Shown piece by piece: positions 16,946 to 25,273 of a stretch of DNA of 64,000 bases. Source of the stretch: Paracoccus laeviglucosivorans (GTDB lineage Bacteria > Pseudomonadota > Alphaproteobacteria > Rhodobacterales > Rhodobacteraceae); contig NZ_FXTK01000005.1 in the NCBI RefSeq assembly GCF_900182695.1, forward strand, positions 239,435-303,434, written 5' to 3'. The translations under genes and the position numbers were made by a program. The notes under the pieces are model-generated. The model was not told where the DNA came from. It searched no databases and worked only from the letters and a program-made list of their open reading frames with translations. Every line of letters starts with the position of its first letter. Within the stretch, counting starts at the first letter, position 1.

Positions 16946-17046
16946 ATCTCTCTCCTTATCATCGGGGAAAACGCTAGCGCTGCTGTGGGATGCGCCAAAT
17001 GGGGCCGGTGCGGTGCAAGCGAAAACAATGGCTTGGCCTGCGCACC

Positions 17047-17074
17047 TGTGGCGTGGCCTGTGGCATCTGTGGCA
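17047..17074. promoter_or_regulatory. Clustered GTGGC repeats between divergent genes
   Basis: Four GTGGC pentamers lie within 28 bases of the 211-base gap between the dehydrogenase and the AcoR-like regulator, two of them as TGTGGCA. They could be regulator sites. No -24/-12 sigma54 promoter is visible in the gap. Confidence 0.25.
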
Positions 17075-17156
17075 ATCCGCCGCCACACCTAATGCCCATT
17101 TCCCCGCCCGCGCCCCTGCTGCTAGGCTGAACAGGTCCGGTTTCGGGGAGGAGACG

Positions 17157-19022
17157 ATGGACGCCGACCTGCACCATATCCGCGAGATCGAGGCGGTCTC
17201 GCAGGGCGTCATGGCCACGCGCGATCCCGTGGTCGTGGAAAGCTGGCTGCGCTGCATCGAAAAGCACCGGCTGGACCCGGCGGTGCGTGCGCAGGCTTAC
17301 ATCCTGCCCGACAACCAGTTGCGCGAACACCGCCAACGCTCCGAAGAGCTGATCGGCATCGCGCGTTCCGGCATCGAAAACCTGTATTCGCTGGTCGCGG
17401 GCCAGAATTACGTCCTGATGCTGGCGGACCGCGCCGGGGTCACCGTCGAATATCTGGGGGACGAGACGCAAAAGGCCGAACTGCGCCGATCCGGCCTGTA
17501 TCTGGGCGCTGAATGGTCCGAGGCGCGGGCGGGCACCTGCGCGCTGGGCGCCTGCATCGAGGCGGGCGAGGCGTTGATCATCCATCAAAGCGACCATTTC
17601 GATGTGACGCATGGTGGGCTTAGCTGCACCGCCGCGCCGATCTATGATACGCGCGGGCAGCTATCCGCGGTGCTGGACATCTCGCTGCTGTCATCTCCGC
17701 GTCCGCGCACCAGCCAAAGCCTTGCGCTTAATCTGGTGCGGCAATCGGCCCGGCGGATCGAGATGGCGAATATCATGGCCGAAAGCCGGAGCGATTGGGT
17801 GCTGCGCCTTTCGGGCAGCGCCGATTTTCTGGATGTTGACCCCGAGGCCGCGATTTCGATGGACGGGGCGGGCTGCGTCATCGGCATGACCCATGCGGCG
17901 GCCCGGCTGATGGCGCGGGCGGCGGGGATCGACTGGCGACAGGCGGGGCTGCTGATCGGGCGGCCGGTCAGCGATTTCCTGAACGTGCGGCTGGACCGGC
18001 TGGACGATCTGACCCGCCAGCGCCCCGCGCCCGAACGGTTGATCGAGACTCGCGACGGCCACCGCCTGTTCGCCCACGCGATCGAACCGCGCCGCCTGCC
18101 CAGCCGCAATCCGGTTCCGATAGCCCGTGCCGTGCCGCTGCCTGCGGCATTGCGGGAACTGGCGGGCGACGATCCGGCGATGGCGCAGTTGCTGAACCGT
18201 GCTGCAGGTTTGGCGCGTGCCGCCTTGCCCGTGTTGATCGAGGGCGAGACGGGCACCGGCAAGCTGACCCTTGCGCGCGCCATGCATGATGCGGGTCGCA
18301 GCGGGGCCTTTATCGTGCTGCGCTGCGCCGAGCTGTCCGACACGGATGAGGCGCTGGTCTTTGGCCGCATGGACGGACGCCGGCACGAGGAAGGGCTGAT
18401 CGATCAGGTCGGGCGCGGCACGCTGGTTCTGGACAAGGTGAACGAATTGCCGCCGCGCCTGCAATCGCGGCTTTTGCAGCTTGCCTCCGAGGGCAGCTAT
18501 CTGCCCGTTGGCGGCATCCGCCCGATCCTGCCCGGTTTGCGGCTGATTGCGACGGCGCAGGGCGATCTGGCGGCCTGCGTGCAATCGGGTGCGTTCCGCC
18601 GCGACCTGTATCACTGCCTGGCGGGGTCGGCGCTGCGCCTTCCGCCGCTGCGCGACCGGCGCGACCTGTTCTGGTTGATCGACCGCATCCTTGCCCGCGC
18701 CTATGCCGAGCCGGTGCTGCTATCGCCCGAGGTGCTGACCCCGCTGGCCGCGCATCAATGGCCGGGAAACCTGCGCGAGTTGTCGGGCTTTGCCGCCAGC
18801 CTTGCGGCGGTGGCACAGGGTCCGAACGTCACGCTGTCCGATCTGCCGATGACGATGGCTGCCCCCACCGAGCGCAGCGGCGGCGCGGCATTGCTGGCGC
18901 GCACATTGCATGAAACGGGTGGCAATATCTCGGAAACCGCGCGGCGCATGGGGGTGGACCGCACCACGATCCATCGCCGGATGCGGCGGCTGGGGCTTCA
19001 TGCCGGGGCCTCCACGCATTAG
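17157..19022 (+). CDS. AcoR-like enhancer-binding regulator with degenerate AAA+ motifs
   Basis: A 621-residue regulator. The N-terminal half has the AcoR/GAF layout (LRCIEKHRLDP, LGAEWSEARAGTCALGACIE), then a degraded PAS-like linker, an AAA+ domain from about residue 335 with Walker A EGETGTGKL (about 362-370), and a Fis-type helix-turn-helix at the C-terminus (GGNISETARRMGVDRTTIHRRM). The GAFTGA loop that contacts sigma54 is absent: after ALVFG the chain reads RMDGRRHEEG. Walker B is GTLVLDK instead of LDE. It therefore probably does not drive sigma54 promoters and may act with the housekeeping polymerase or as a repressor. It is divergent from the butanediol-type dehydrogenase, its likely target. 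Confidence 0.85.
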   Translation: MDADLHHIREIEAVSQGVMATRDPVVVESWLRCIEKHRLDPAVRAQAYILPDNQLREHRQRSEELIGIARSGIENLYSLVAGQNYVLMLADRAGVTVEYLGDETQKAELRRSGLYLGAEWSEARAGTCALGACIEAGEALIIHQSDHFDVTHGGLSCTAAPIYDTRGQLSAVLDISLLSSPRPRTSQSLALNLVRQSARRIEMANIMAESRSDWVLRLSGSADFLDVDPEAAISMDGAGCVIGMTHAAARLMARAAGIDWRQAGLLIGRPVSDFLNVRLDRLDDLTRQRPAPERLIETRDGHRLFAHAIEPRRLPSRNPVPIARAVPLPAALRELAGDDPAMAQLLNRAAGLARAALPVLIEGETGTGKLTLARAMHDAGRSGAFIVLRCAELSDTDEALVFGRMDGRRHEEGLIDQVGRGTLVLDKVNELPPRLQSRLLQLASEGSYLPVGGIRPILPGLRLIATAQGDLAACVQSGAFRRDLYHCLAGSALRLPPLRDRRDLFWLIDRILARAYAEPVLLSPEVLTPLAAHQWPGNLRELSGFAASLAAVAQGPNVTLSDLPMTMAAPTERSGGAALLARTLHETGGNISETARRMGVDRTTIHRRMRRLGLHAGASTH

Positions 19023-19053
19023 CATCGGCCCGAACGGGCCAAAGGGGGCGTGC

Positions 19054-19374
19054 ATGGATATCCAGATCAGCAAGGAAACGACCGATACCCGACACGGCCG
19101 CTACGTCGCCCGCATCACGGGCATGGACGGCGAGGGTGAGATCACCTTTACCCGGCGTGGCCCGGACCGCATCAGCGCCGATCACACCGGCGTGCCAGAA
19201 AGCATGGCCGGGCAGGGCGTCGCACAGGCATTGCTGCAATTCATGCTGGATGACGCACGGGCGCAGGGGTTCCGCATCATCCCCATCTGCGGCTTCGTGC
19301 GCGGCCAATATGCGCGCCATCCCGAATGGGCGGATCTTTTCACCACCGCACCGGGCGAAGATCCGACCCCCTGA
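19054..19374 (+). CDS. GNAT-like N-acetyltransferase domain protein (YjdJ/COG2388 type)
   Basis: A 106-residue single-domain protein. GEITFTRRGPDRISADHTGVPESMAGQGVAQAL is the family pattern of the small GNAT-related COG2388 proteins, with the acyl-CoA loop in GQGVAQALLQF, followed by GFRIIPICGFVRGQY and HPEWADLF. Substrate and role are unknown; human homologue GATD/NATD1 is also uncharacterised. The ATG at 19054 has a G-rich site upstream. It lies 31 bases after the AcoR-like gene and may be co-transcribed. Confidence 0.75.
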   Translation: MDIQISKETTDTRHGRYVARITGMDGEGEITFTRRGPDRISADHTGVPESMAGQGVAQALLQFMLDDARAQGFRIIPICGFVRGQYARHPEWADLFTTAPGEDPTP

Positions 19375-19401
19375 CATGCAAAAGGCAGCCCGAAGGCTGC
19401 C
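19375..19401 (-). terminator. Terminator of the small cysteine protein gene
   Basis: GGCAGCC (19384-19390) pairs with GGCTGCC (19395-19401) across CGAA. On the reverse strand it is followed by TTTTGC. It lies 24 bases past the stop at 19426. Confidence 0.7.
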
Positions 19402-19425
19402 CAAGCGTCCCAATTCGCCCGAGGA

Positions 19426-19623
19426 TTACTCGGCGGCAAAGGCCGATGCGTATTGGCCGCACCAGTCGTCCGATTTCACAACCGGCCAGAAACCACGGCT
19501 GTCCGCCTCAACCTGAGTGACGGGCGGGTTGGCGCGGCACAGGCCGGAATCGGCAAGCGTGCTGGCGGAGTTGGCGACGTGATCTTCATAGAACGCGCAG
19601 GCGCTGCATGCTGTCTTGGCCAT
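19426..19623 (-). CDS. Small cysteine-containing protein (65 aa)
   Basis: A compact 65-residue protein with four cysteines: a CxxC pair near the start ([12 protein letters not shown]) and single cysteines at about residues 29 (SGLCRANPP) and 55 (DDWCGQYAS). This spacing could bind zinc or an iron-sulphur cluster, or form disulphides. It has no signal peptide. A good ribosome binding site (AGGAG, 8 bases upstream) and a dedicated terminator show a complete single-gene unit. I recognise no named family; proteins of this look occur in Rhodobacterales. The abundance of Asp/Trp around the last cysteine suggests a small redox or metal protein (inference). Confidence 0.7.
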   Translation of the reverse strand: MAKTACSACAFYEDHVANSASTLADSGLCRANPPVTQVEADSRGFWPVVKSDDWCGQYASAFAAE

Positions 19624-19957
19624 ATCAAATTCTCCTGTCTTGCTGGCTTGTCATTTCAGGTTGCTGGCTTGCGAAGGCTGGCTGGCTACCTTGCATGCTT
19701 TATAGGCGGCATATCCGGCGTGGTCAATAAAAATACAACAAAAACAAATGGTTGATAGGTTTAGTTGGTTACTGCCTGCCGATTTTTTCAGTCGGGTTTG
19801 CCGCCGCCTTCCGACCAAAATTCTGGGATTTCGGATTTTGCGTTGCAGCGCGGTGGGTTGCCGGAAAACCACCCCGCGCCCGTCTTTTTCGCTCAGGATT
19901 GTGCAGGACGACGCCTCGCGGCATGGAAAGCGGCAAAGACCTATCCCGAGGATTTCG

Positions 19958-21154
19958 ATGGGAAAATTTTTTCTGACGATGCAGGCACGGGCGGGCATTC
20001 CCGGCACGGTCTGGGCACTGGGATTCGTCAGCCTGCTGATGGACATCTCCTCCGAGATGGTCTCGACCCTGCTGCCGCTTTATCTGGTGGGCGGGCTTGG
20101 CGCGTCCGTCATCGCGGTGGGCTTGATCGAGGGGCTGTCTGTCGCCATCGCCACCGCCACCCGCTTTCTGTCGGGCGTGCTGGCGGACTGGACCGGACGC
20201 TCCAAACCTTTGGCGGTGCTTGGCTATGGGCTGGGCGCGGCGTCACGGCTGATCTTTCCGCTGGCGGGATCGGTCGATCTGATCGTGCTGGGCAAGGCGG
20301 TGGAGCGCGTGGGCAAGGGCATCCGCAGCGCGCCGCGTGATGTGCTGATCGCAGGCGTCACCCCGCCCCAGATGCGCGGAGCCGCCTTTGGCCTGCGCAA
20401 ATCGCTGGACACGGTGGGCGGTTTTGTCGGTCCGCTGATTGCCGTGGCGCTGATGTTTCTGCTGGCGGGCGACATCCTGTCGGTCTTTTGGATCGCGACA
20501 GTTCCCGCCGTGATGGCGGTGCTGGTCCTGATGCTGGCGGTGCGCGAACCCGCGCCCGCGCCGCGCAAGGCCGACACGCCGTTCCGCATCGGCGACGCGC
20601 TGCGCCTGAACCGCGCGGTCTGGGGTGTGATTGCCATCGCCGCAGTCCTGATGCTGGCGCGTTTCAGCGAGGCGTTCGTGCTGCTCAAGGCGCTGGAGGC
20701 CGGATTTACCCCCGCTTGGGTGCCGCTTTCCATGGTCATCATGCACGCAGTCTATGGCCTTGCTGCCTATCCGGTGGGGCGCGTGTCGGACCGGATCGGG
20801 GTTCGGGGGCTGCTGATCCTTAGCCTGATCTTCCTGATCGGCGCGCATCTGGTGCTGGCCTTCGCGGGCAGCATCCCGGCCTATCTGCTGGGGACCGTGC
20901 TTTGGGGGCTGCATATGGGCTTTTCCCAAGGTCTGCTGGGCGCGATGATCGCAGGCGCCACCCCCGAGGCGCTGAAGGGCACGGCATTCGGCACCTTCAA
21001 TCTGGTCACTGGGGCGGTGGTGCTGATCGGCAATACCGCAGCGGGCTGGCTCTGGCACAGCTATGGCGCGCACATGCCATTCCTGATCGGGGCGGGGCTT
21101 TCGGTGCTGGCGATCTTGCTGCTGATGCGACCGACCGCCTTGTCACGCCCATGA
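19958..21154 (+). CDS. MFS transporter
   Basis: A 398-residue major facilitator with about 11-12 hydrophobic segments starting at residue 15 (GTVWALGFVSLLMDISSEMV). The loop motif ADWTGRSKP after the second to third helices and GKGIRSAPRDVLIAG in the fourth-fifth region are typical of the COG0477 group often annotated as a drug or tetracycline-type exporter. The start at 19958 has GAGG upstream; the open frame extends further, but that part is A/T-mixed and poorly protein-like. It is followed 44 bases later by the O-methyltransferase gene. The substrate is unknown. Confidence 0.85.
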   Translation: MGKFFLTMQARAGIPGTVWALGFVSLLMDISSEMVSTLLPLYLVGGLGASVIAVGLIEGLSVAIATATRFLSGVLADWTGRSKPLAVLGYGLGAASRLIFPLAGSVDLIVLGKAVERVGKGIRSAPRDVLIAGVTPPQMRGAAFGLRKSLDTVGGFVGPLIAVALMFLLAGDILSVFWIATVPAVMAVLVLMLAVREPAPAPRKADTPFRIGDALRLNRAVWGVIAIAAVLMLARFSEAFVLLKALEAGFTPAWVPLSMVIMHAVYGLAAYPVGRVSDRIGVRGLLILSLIFLIGAHLVLAFAGSIPAYLLGTVLWGLHMGFSQGLLGAMIAGATPEALKGTAFGTFNLVTGAVVLIGNTAAGWLWHSYGAHMPFLIGAGLSVLAILLLMRPTALSRP

Positions 21155-21198
21155 CGGACGATGGGGCTAGACTGGCTGCAAAGGAAAGGCGGTCAGAC

Positions 21199-21879
21199 AT
21201 GCGCAATCCCGATTATGCGACGGCGGACGGCGCGGCGCAGGCCAAGGTGGACGATTATTTCAGCACGCTGCTGGCCCCGCCCGATCCTACGCTGACGGCG
21301 GCGCTTGCGGCCAATGCGGCGGGCGGATTGCCCGCGCATGATGTCTCGGCCATGCAGGGCAAGATGCTGGCGTTGTTCGTGCAGATGACCGGCGCGCGGC
21401 ACGTGCTGGAGGTGGGGACGCTGGGCGGCTACAGCACGATATGGATGGCCCACGCGCTGCCGCCGGGCGGCCGTATCGTCACGATCGAGGCAAACGCCCA
21501 TCACGCCGAAATCGCCCGCGCCAATATCGCTGCGGCGGGCTTGGCTGCGCAGGTGGAACTGCGCATCGGCGCGGCGCTGGATGTGCTGCCGGAACTGGAT
21601 GCGCCTTTTGATCTGATCTTTATCGACGCGGACAAGCCGAACAACCCGCACTATCTGACCCATGCCCTGCGCCTTTCGCGCCCCGGCACGGTCATCATCG
21701 GGGACAACGTGGTGCGCGGCGGTGCGGTGGCCGATCCCGCAAGCACCGATCCGAATGTCCGGGGCGTGCGCGATTTCCTGTCGCGGATCGCGGATGAACC
21801 GCGCCTGCAGGCGACGGCGATCCAGACTGTCGGGGAAAAGGGTTGGGACGGGTTCGTCATGGCCGTCGTCCAAGCGTGA
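21199..21879 (+). CDS. SAM-dependent O-methyltransferase
   Basis: A 226-residue methyltransferase of the catechol/caffeoyl-CoA O-methyltransferase group (COG4122). SAM motif I is VLEVGTLGGYSTIWMA (about residue 68), followed by the acidic ribose-binding TIEANAHHAEIA and the metal-site block FDLIFIDADKPNNPHYL, then GDNVVRGGAV. Known: members methylate vicinal hydroxyls of small aromatics with Mg2+. The actual substrate is not predictable here. The ATG at 21199 is preceded by GGAAAGG. It follows the MFS gene closely, so they may form an operon. Confidence 0.88.
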   Translation: MRNPDYATADGAAQAKVDDYFSTLLAPPDPTLTAALAANAAGGLPAHDVSAMQGKMLALFVQMTGARHVLEVGTLGGYSTIWMAHALPPGGRIVTIEANAHHAEIARANIAAAGLAAQVELRIGAALDVLPELDAPFDLIFIDADKPNNPHYLTHALRLSRPGTVIIGDNVVRGGAVADPASTDPNVRGVRDFLSRIADEPRLQATAIQTVGEKGWDGFVMAVVQA

Positions 21880-21936
21880 ATATTGCATGACAGCCGCGTT
21901 ACTGCCAGTCTTCCCTCAGGGGAGAGGGGGGCGCGG

Positions 21937-23769
21937 ATGTCTTGGGCACCGGTCGTCAGCACACGCATCAGCAAGCGTCTGATCGCCGCCGCCATCGCTG
22001 CGGCGGCGCTGGTCGTCTGGCTGGGCGGGCAGGTGGCGTGGCAGCATTACTTTGCCGCCGGTCACGCGCGGGCATCGAATGCGCTGCGCCTGACCGTGAA
22101 CGCGCTGAACGCCGATCTGGCCCGGTATGAGGTCGTGCCGCAGCTTGTCGGGGATCTGGACCTGATCCACGAACTGGTGGCCGATCCGGGCAATCCCGAT
22201 TTGCGGCGGCAGACGAACCTGTGGCTGGCCGAACAGAATCAGGCGGTGCAGGCCTCGGACATCTACCTGATCCTGCCGGACGGAGAGACGATCGCCCATT
22301 CCACTTGGGAAGGGCCTGCAAGTTTCATCGGCGAAAACTTCAGTTACCGCCCCTATTTCATCGACGCGATGGCGGGGCGGGCGGCGCGGTTCTATGGCGT
22401 CGGCACGACCTCGGGGGTGCGGGGATATTACTTTTCGGCGCCGGTGCGCGACGATGCGGGGCGGATCACGGCGGTCATGGCCGTCAAGATCGGCGTGGGC
22501 CGGATCGAGGCGTCGTGGCAGGGTGGCGATTTCCGCACCATGGTCACCGATCCCGAAGGCGCGGTGTTCCTGTCCTCGGATCCGGGCTGGCTATACCATT
22601 CGATCCATGCGCTGACGCCCGAACGCATGGCCCGCACGGCGGCGACGCGGCGCTATGCCAACCTGCCGCTGACCGAGTTTTCCATGCAAAGCGTCAGGAT
22701 GCACGGCGTTCCGGTGTTCCAGATGCCTGCAGCGGATGGCTGGCACGATTACATCACCGCCTCCGAGGAGATGGCCGATGCGGGCTGGACCGTGCATGTC
22801 ATGCTGGACAGCGCCGAATTGCGGGCCGAGGCGCGGCTGGCGATGCTGACCCTGTTGCTGCTGATTTCGGCTGCGGGGTTCGGCGGGCTGATCTGGTGGC
22901 AGCGTCGCGTGCAGGCGGCGGAGCGTCTGGCGATGCAGCAATTCGCCAATGCCGAACTGGAACGCCGCGTGACGGAACGCACCGCCGATCTGGCCCGCGT
23001 GAACAGCCAGCTTGAACAGGAAATCGCTGAACGCCGCGCGACCGAGGCGGAATTGCGCGCCGCGCAGGAAAGTCTGGTTCAGGTTGGCAAGCTGGCGGCG
23101 CTTGGGCAGATGTCGGCCTCGCTTTCCCACGAAATCAACCAGCCCCTGGCGGCGGCGCGCAACTATGCCGACAGCGCGGCAATCCTGATCGAGCGCGGCG
23201 ACTATGCCCGCGCCCGCGAGAATATCGGCGAGATATTGGCGCTGGTCGATCGCATGGCCGCTATCGGCAAGCATCTGCGCCATGCCGCCCGCAAGCCTGA
23301 CGACCAGCTTGGCGCGGTGCCGCTGACCTCGTTGCTGCATGAGACGCAGACCATCGTGGCGGCGCGGCTGGCCAGTTCCGGCGCGGTGCTGACGCTGGAT
23401 GTGCCCGATGGTCTGCCGCCCTTGCGCGCGGGTCCGACGCGGCTGCAACAGGTGCTGGTCAACCTGCTGACCAATGCCGCCGATGCGGTGGAAGGGCGGG
23501 ACGACCGCCGCATCACCCTGTCCGCGCGGGTTCAGGGCGACCGCATCGCCATTCGCGTGCGCGACCATGGCCCCGGTATCCCCGATGCGATTGCCGCCCG
23601 CATCTTTGATCCGTTCTTCACCACCAAGGGGTTCGGGCTGGGGTTGGGGCTGTCGATCACCTCGAACATCGTGCGCGATTTCGGAGGAGAGATTTCCTGC
23701 CGCAACGCCGCGCCGGGGGCCGAGTTCTGCGTCACCCTGCCCATCGCGGCGGCCGAGGCGGCGGCATGA
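21937..23769 (+). CDS. dctB: DctB-type sensor histidine kinase
   Basis: A 610-residue membrane kinase. TM1 lies at about residues 12-34, a periplasmic double-Cache-like sensor of about 265 residues follows (with YRPYFIDAMAGRAARFYGVGT, matching C4-dicarboxylate sensors), and TM2 is at about 302-325. A coiled coil (ERRVTERTADLARVNSQLEQE) leads to the phosphoacceptor His398 in SHEINQPLAAARNYADSA. The ATPase has NLLTNAADAV, DHGPGIP and GLGLGLSITSN. Known: DctB senses succinate-type acids and phosphorylates DctD. Here it precedes a tripartite tricarboxylate transporter instead of a TRAP system, so it probably senses that substrate. Its stop overlaps the next start by 4 bases. Confidence 0.9.
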   Translation: MSWAPVVSTRISKRLIAAAIAAAALVVWLGGQVAWQHYFAAGHARASNALRLTVNALNADLARYEVVPQLVGDLDLIHELVADPGNPDLRRQTNLWLAEQNQAVQASDIYLILPDGETIAHSTWEGPASFIGENFSYRPYFIDAMAGRAARFYGVGTTSGVRGYYFSAPVRDDAGRITAVMAVKIGVGRIEASWQGGDFRTMVTDPEGAVFLSSDPGWLYHSIHALTPERMARTAATRRYANLPLTEFSMQSVRMHGVPVFQMPAADGWHDYITASEEMADAGWTVHVMLDSAELRAEARLAMLTLLLLISAAGFGGLIWWQRRVQAAERLAMQQFANAELERRVTERTADLARVNSQLEQEIAERRATEAELRAAQESLVQVGKLAALGQMSASLSHEINQPLAAARNYADSAAILIERGDYARARENIGEILALVDRMAAIGKHLRHAARKPDDQLGAVPLTSLLHETQTIVAARLASSGAVLTLDVPDGLPPLRAGPTRLQQVLVNLLTNAADAVEGRDDRRITLSARVQGDRIAIRVRDHGPGIPDAIAARIFDPFFTTKGFGLGLGLSITSNIVRDFGGEISCRNAAPGAEFCVTLPIAAAEAAA

Positions 23770-25094
23770 CGCGTGTGCTGCTGGTCGATGACGACGAAAA
23801 GATGCGCGTCTCGACCGCGCAGGCGCTGGAGCTTGCGGGCTTTGCCGTCGAGGCGCTGGGATCGGCGGATGAGGCATTGGCGCTGGCCGGTCCCGGCTTT
23901 GCGGGCGCGGTGGTCAGCGACATCCGTATGCCGGGGATGGACGGCATGACGCTGCTGGGGCGGCTGCATGACGTGGACCCGGACATTCCCGTGATCCTTG
24001 TGACCGGCCATGCCGAAGTGCCTTTGGCCGTCGAGGCGATCCGGGGCGGGGCCTATGATTTCATCGAAAAACCCTTTGTCGTGCAGGAACTGGCGACCGT
24101 CATCCGCCGCGCCATCGACCATCGCGGGCTGGTCCTGGAAAACCGTCGCCTGCGCGCCGTCGCGGGCAAGCGCGACGACATTGAGGCACGGCTGCCCGGT
24201 CGCACGCAGGTCATGGTCGATCTGCGCTATCGCCTGCGCGCCATCGGGTCGTCCGATACCGATGCGCTGATCATTGGCCCGACCGGCGCGGGCAAGGAAG
24301 TCGTGGCCCGCGCGCTGCACGACATCTCGATCCGCGCGGGGCGTCCCTTTGTCGCGATAAACTGCGCCGCCTTGCCCGAGGCGCTGATCGAATCCGAACT
24401 GTTCGGCCATGAGGCGGGGGCGTTCCCCGGCGCGTTGCGGGCGCGGTTCGGCAAGTTCGAACATGCGCGGGGCGGCACGGTGCTGCTGGATGAAATCGGC
24501 TCAATGCCGCTGGAATTGCAGGCGAAGCTGCTGCGCGTTCTGCAGGAACGGGTCATCACGCGGCTTGGCTCGAACGACGCGATTCCGCTGGATGTGCGCT
24601 TTATCGCGATCAGCAAGGTCGATCTGGCCGAACTGGTCGCGCGGGGTGCCTTCCGCGAGGATCTGTATTGGCGCCTGAATGTCGCCGTCCTGCATGTCCC
24701 GCCACTTTCGGCGCGGCGCGAGGATATTCCGCTGCTGTTCCTGCAGCTGGTCCGCGAATCCGCCGCCCGCCACAAACTGCCCGAACGCGAGGCGGCTTCG
24801 GCCTTTCTGTCCAGCCTTGCGGCCAAGGAATGGCCCGGCAACGTGCGCGAATTGCGCAATCTGGCTGAACGTTTCGTGCTGGGACTTGAGGGGGCCGAGG
24901 TGGCCGGGCAGGGCGCGCGCCTGTCCGATCAGGTGGCCGATTTCGAACGCAGCCTGATTGCGGGGGCGATTGCCGCGCATGGCGGCAGGTTGCGCCCGGT
25001 CTATGAAACGCTGGGGATTTCGCGCAAGACGCTTTACGAAAAGATGCAGAAATACGGTCTGGACCGGCGGCTGATCGTCGATGCCGATCACTGA
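23766..25094 (+). CDS. dctD: DctD-type response regulator with GAFPGA loop
   Basis: A 442-residue NtrC-family regulator. The receiver domain has the phospho-acceptor Asp52 (VVSDIRMPGMDG) and Lys102. The AAA+ domain has Walker A GPTGAGKE (171-178) and Walker B GTVLLDE (237-243), and a Fis-type helix-turn-helix closes the chain (GGRLRPVYETLGISRKTLYEKM). The sigma54-contact loop at 218-223 reads GAFPGA, with Pro where the functionally critical Thr of GAFTGA should be. A 22-base near-perfect palindrome directly behind the gene is a plausible target. It forms an operon with dctB and probably controls the downstream transporter, perhaps without sigma54. Confidence 0.88.
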   Translation: MTRVLLVDDDEKMRVSTAQALELAGFAVEALGSADEALALAGPGFAGAVVSDIRMPGMDGMTLLGRLHDVDPDIPVILVTGHAEVPLAVEAIRGGAYDFIEKPFVVQELATVIRRAIDHRGLVLENRRLRAVAGKRDDIEARLPGRTQVMVDLRYRLRAIGSSDTDALIIGPTGAGKEVVARALHDISIRAGRPFVAINCAALPEALIESELFGHEAGAFPGALRARFGKFEHARGGTVLLDEIGSMPLELQAKLLRVLQERVITRLGSNDAIPLDVRFIAISKVDLAELVARGAFREDLYWRLNVAVLHVPPLSARREDIPLLFLQLVRESAARHKLPEREAASAFLSSLAAKEWPGNVRELRNLAERFVLGLEGAEVAGQGARLSDQVADFERSLIAGAIAAHGGRLRPVYETLGISRKTLYEKMQKYGLDRRLIVDADH

Positions 25095-25145
25095 TGGGTG
25101 GATTTCCACCCATCACGGGCGCGTGTTGTTACGCTTTCCACCCAT
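25093..25145 (+). promoter_or_regulatory. Palindrome and half-site upstream of the tctC-tctB-tctA operon
   Basis: GATGGGTGGA at 25093-25102 is an exact inverted copy of TCCACCCATC at 25105-25114, and the half-site TTTCCACCCAT recurs at 25135-25145, 32 bases after its first copy (three helical turns). This is typical of tandem binding sites for an NtrC-type regulator such as the DctD just encoded. The palindrome also begins within the dctD stop codon, so it could double as a terminator stem, though no T-run follows. No -24/-12 promoter is seen between it and 25274. Confidence 0.55.
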
Positions 25146-25273
25146 TTGGCCGCTGCGGCTGTCGAAACACGGGCCGCAGGGCGTTTTAGCGTTTGGCGAA
25201 TGTGTCAGATTGGCCGCAACCTGATGCCAAGCGGCACGTGGGGGAGCATGTGCCGACACCCAGGGAGGAAATC

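Noticed and set aside
25146..25273. A sigma54 promoter upstream of tctC
   Set aside because: TGGC-like elements occur (near 25192 and 25212) but none has the GG-N10-GC spacing, and the adjacent regulator lacks GAFTGA.
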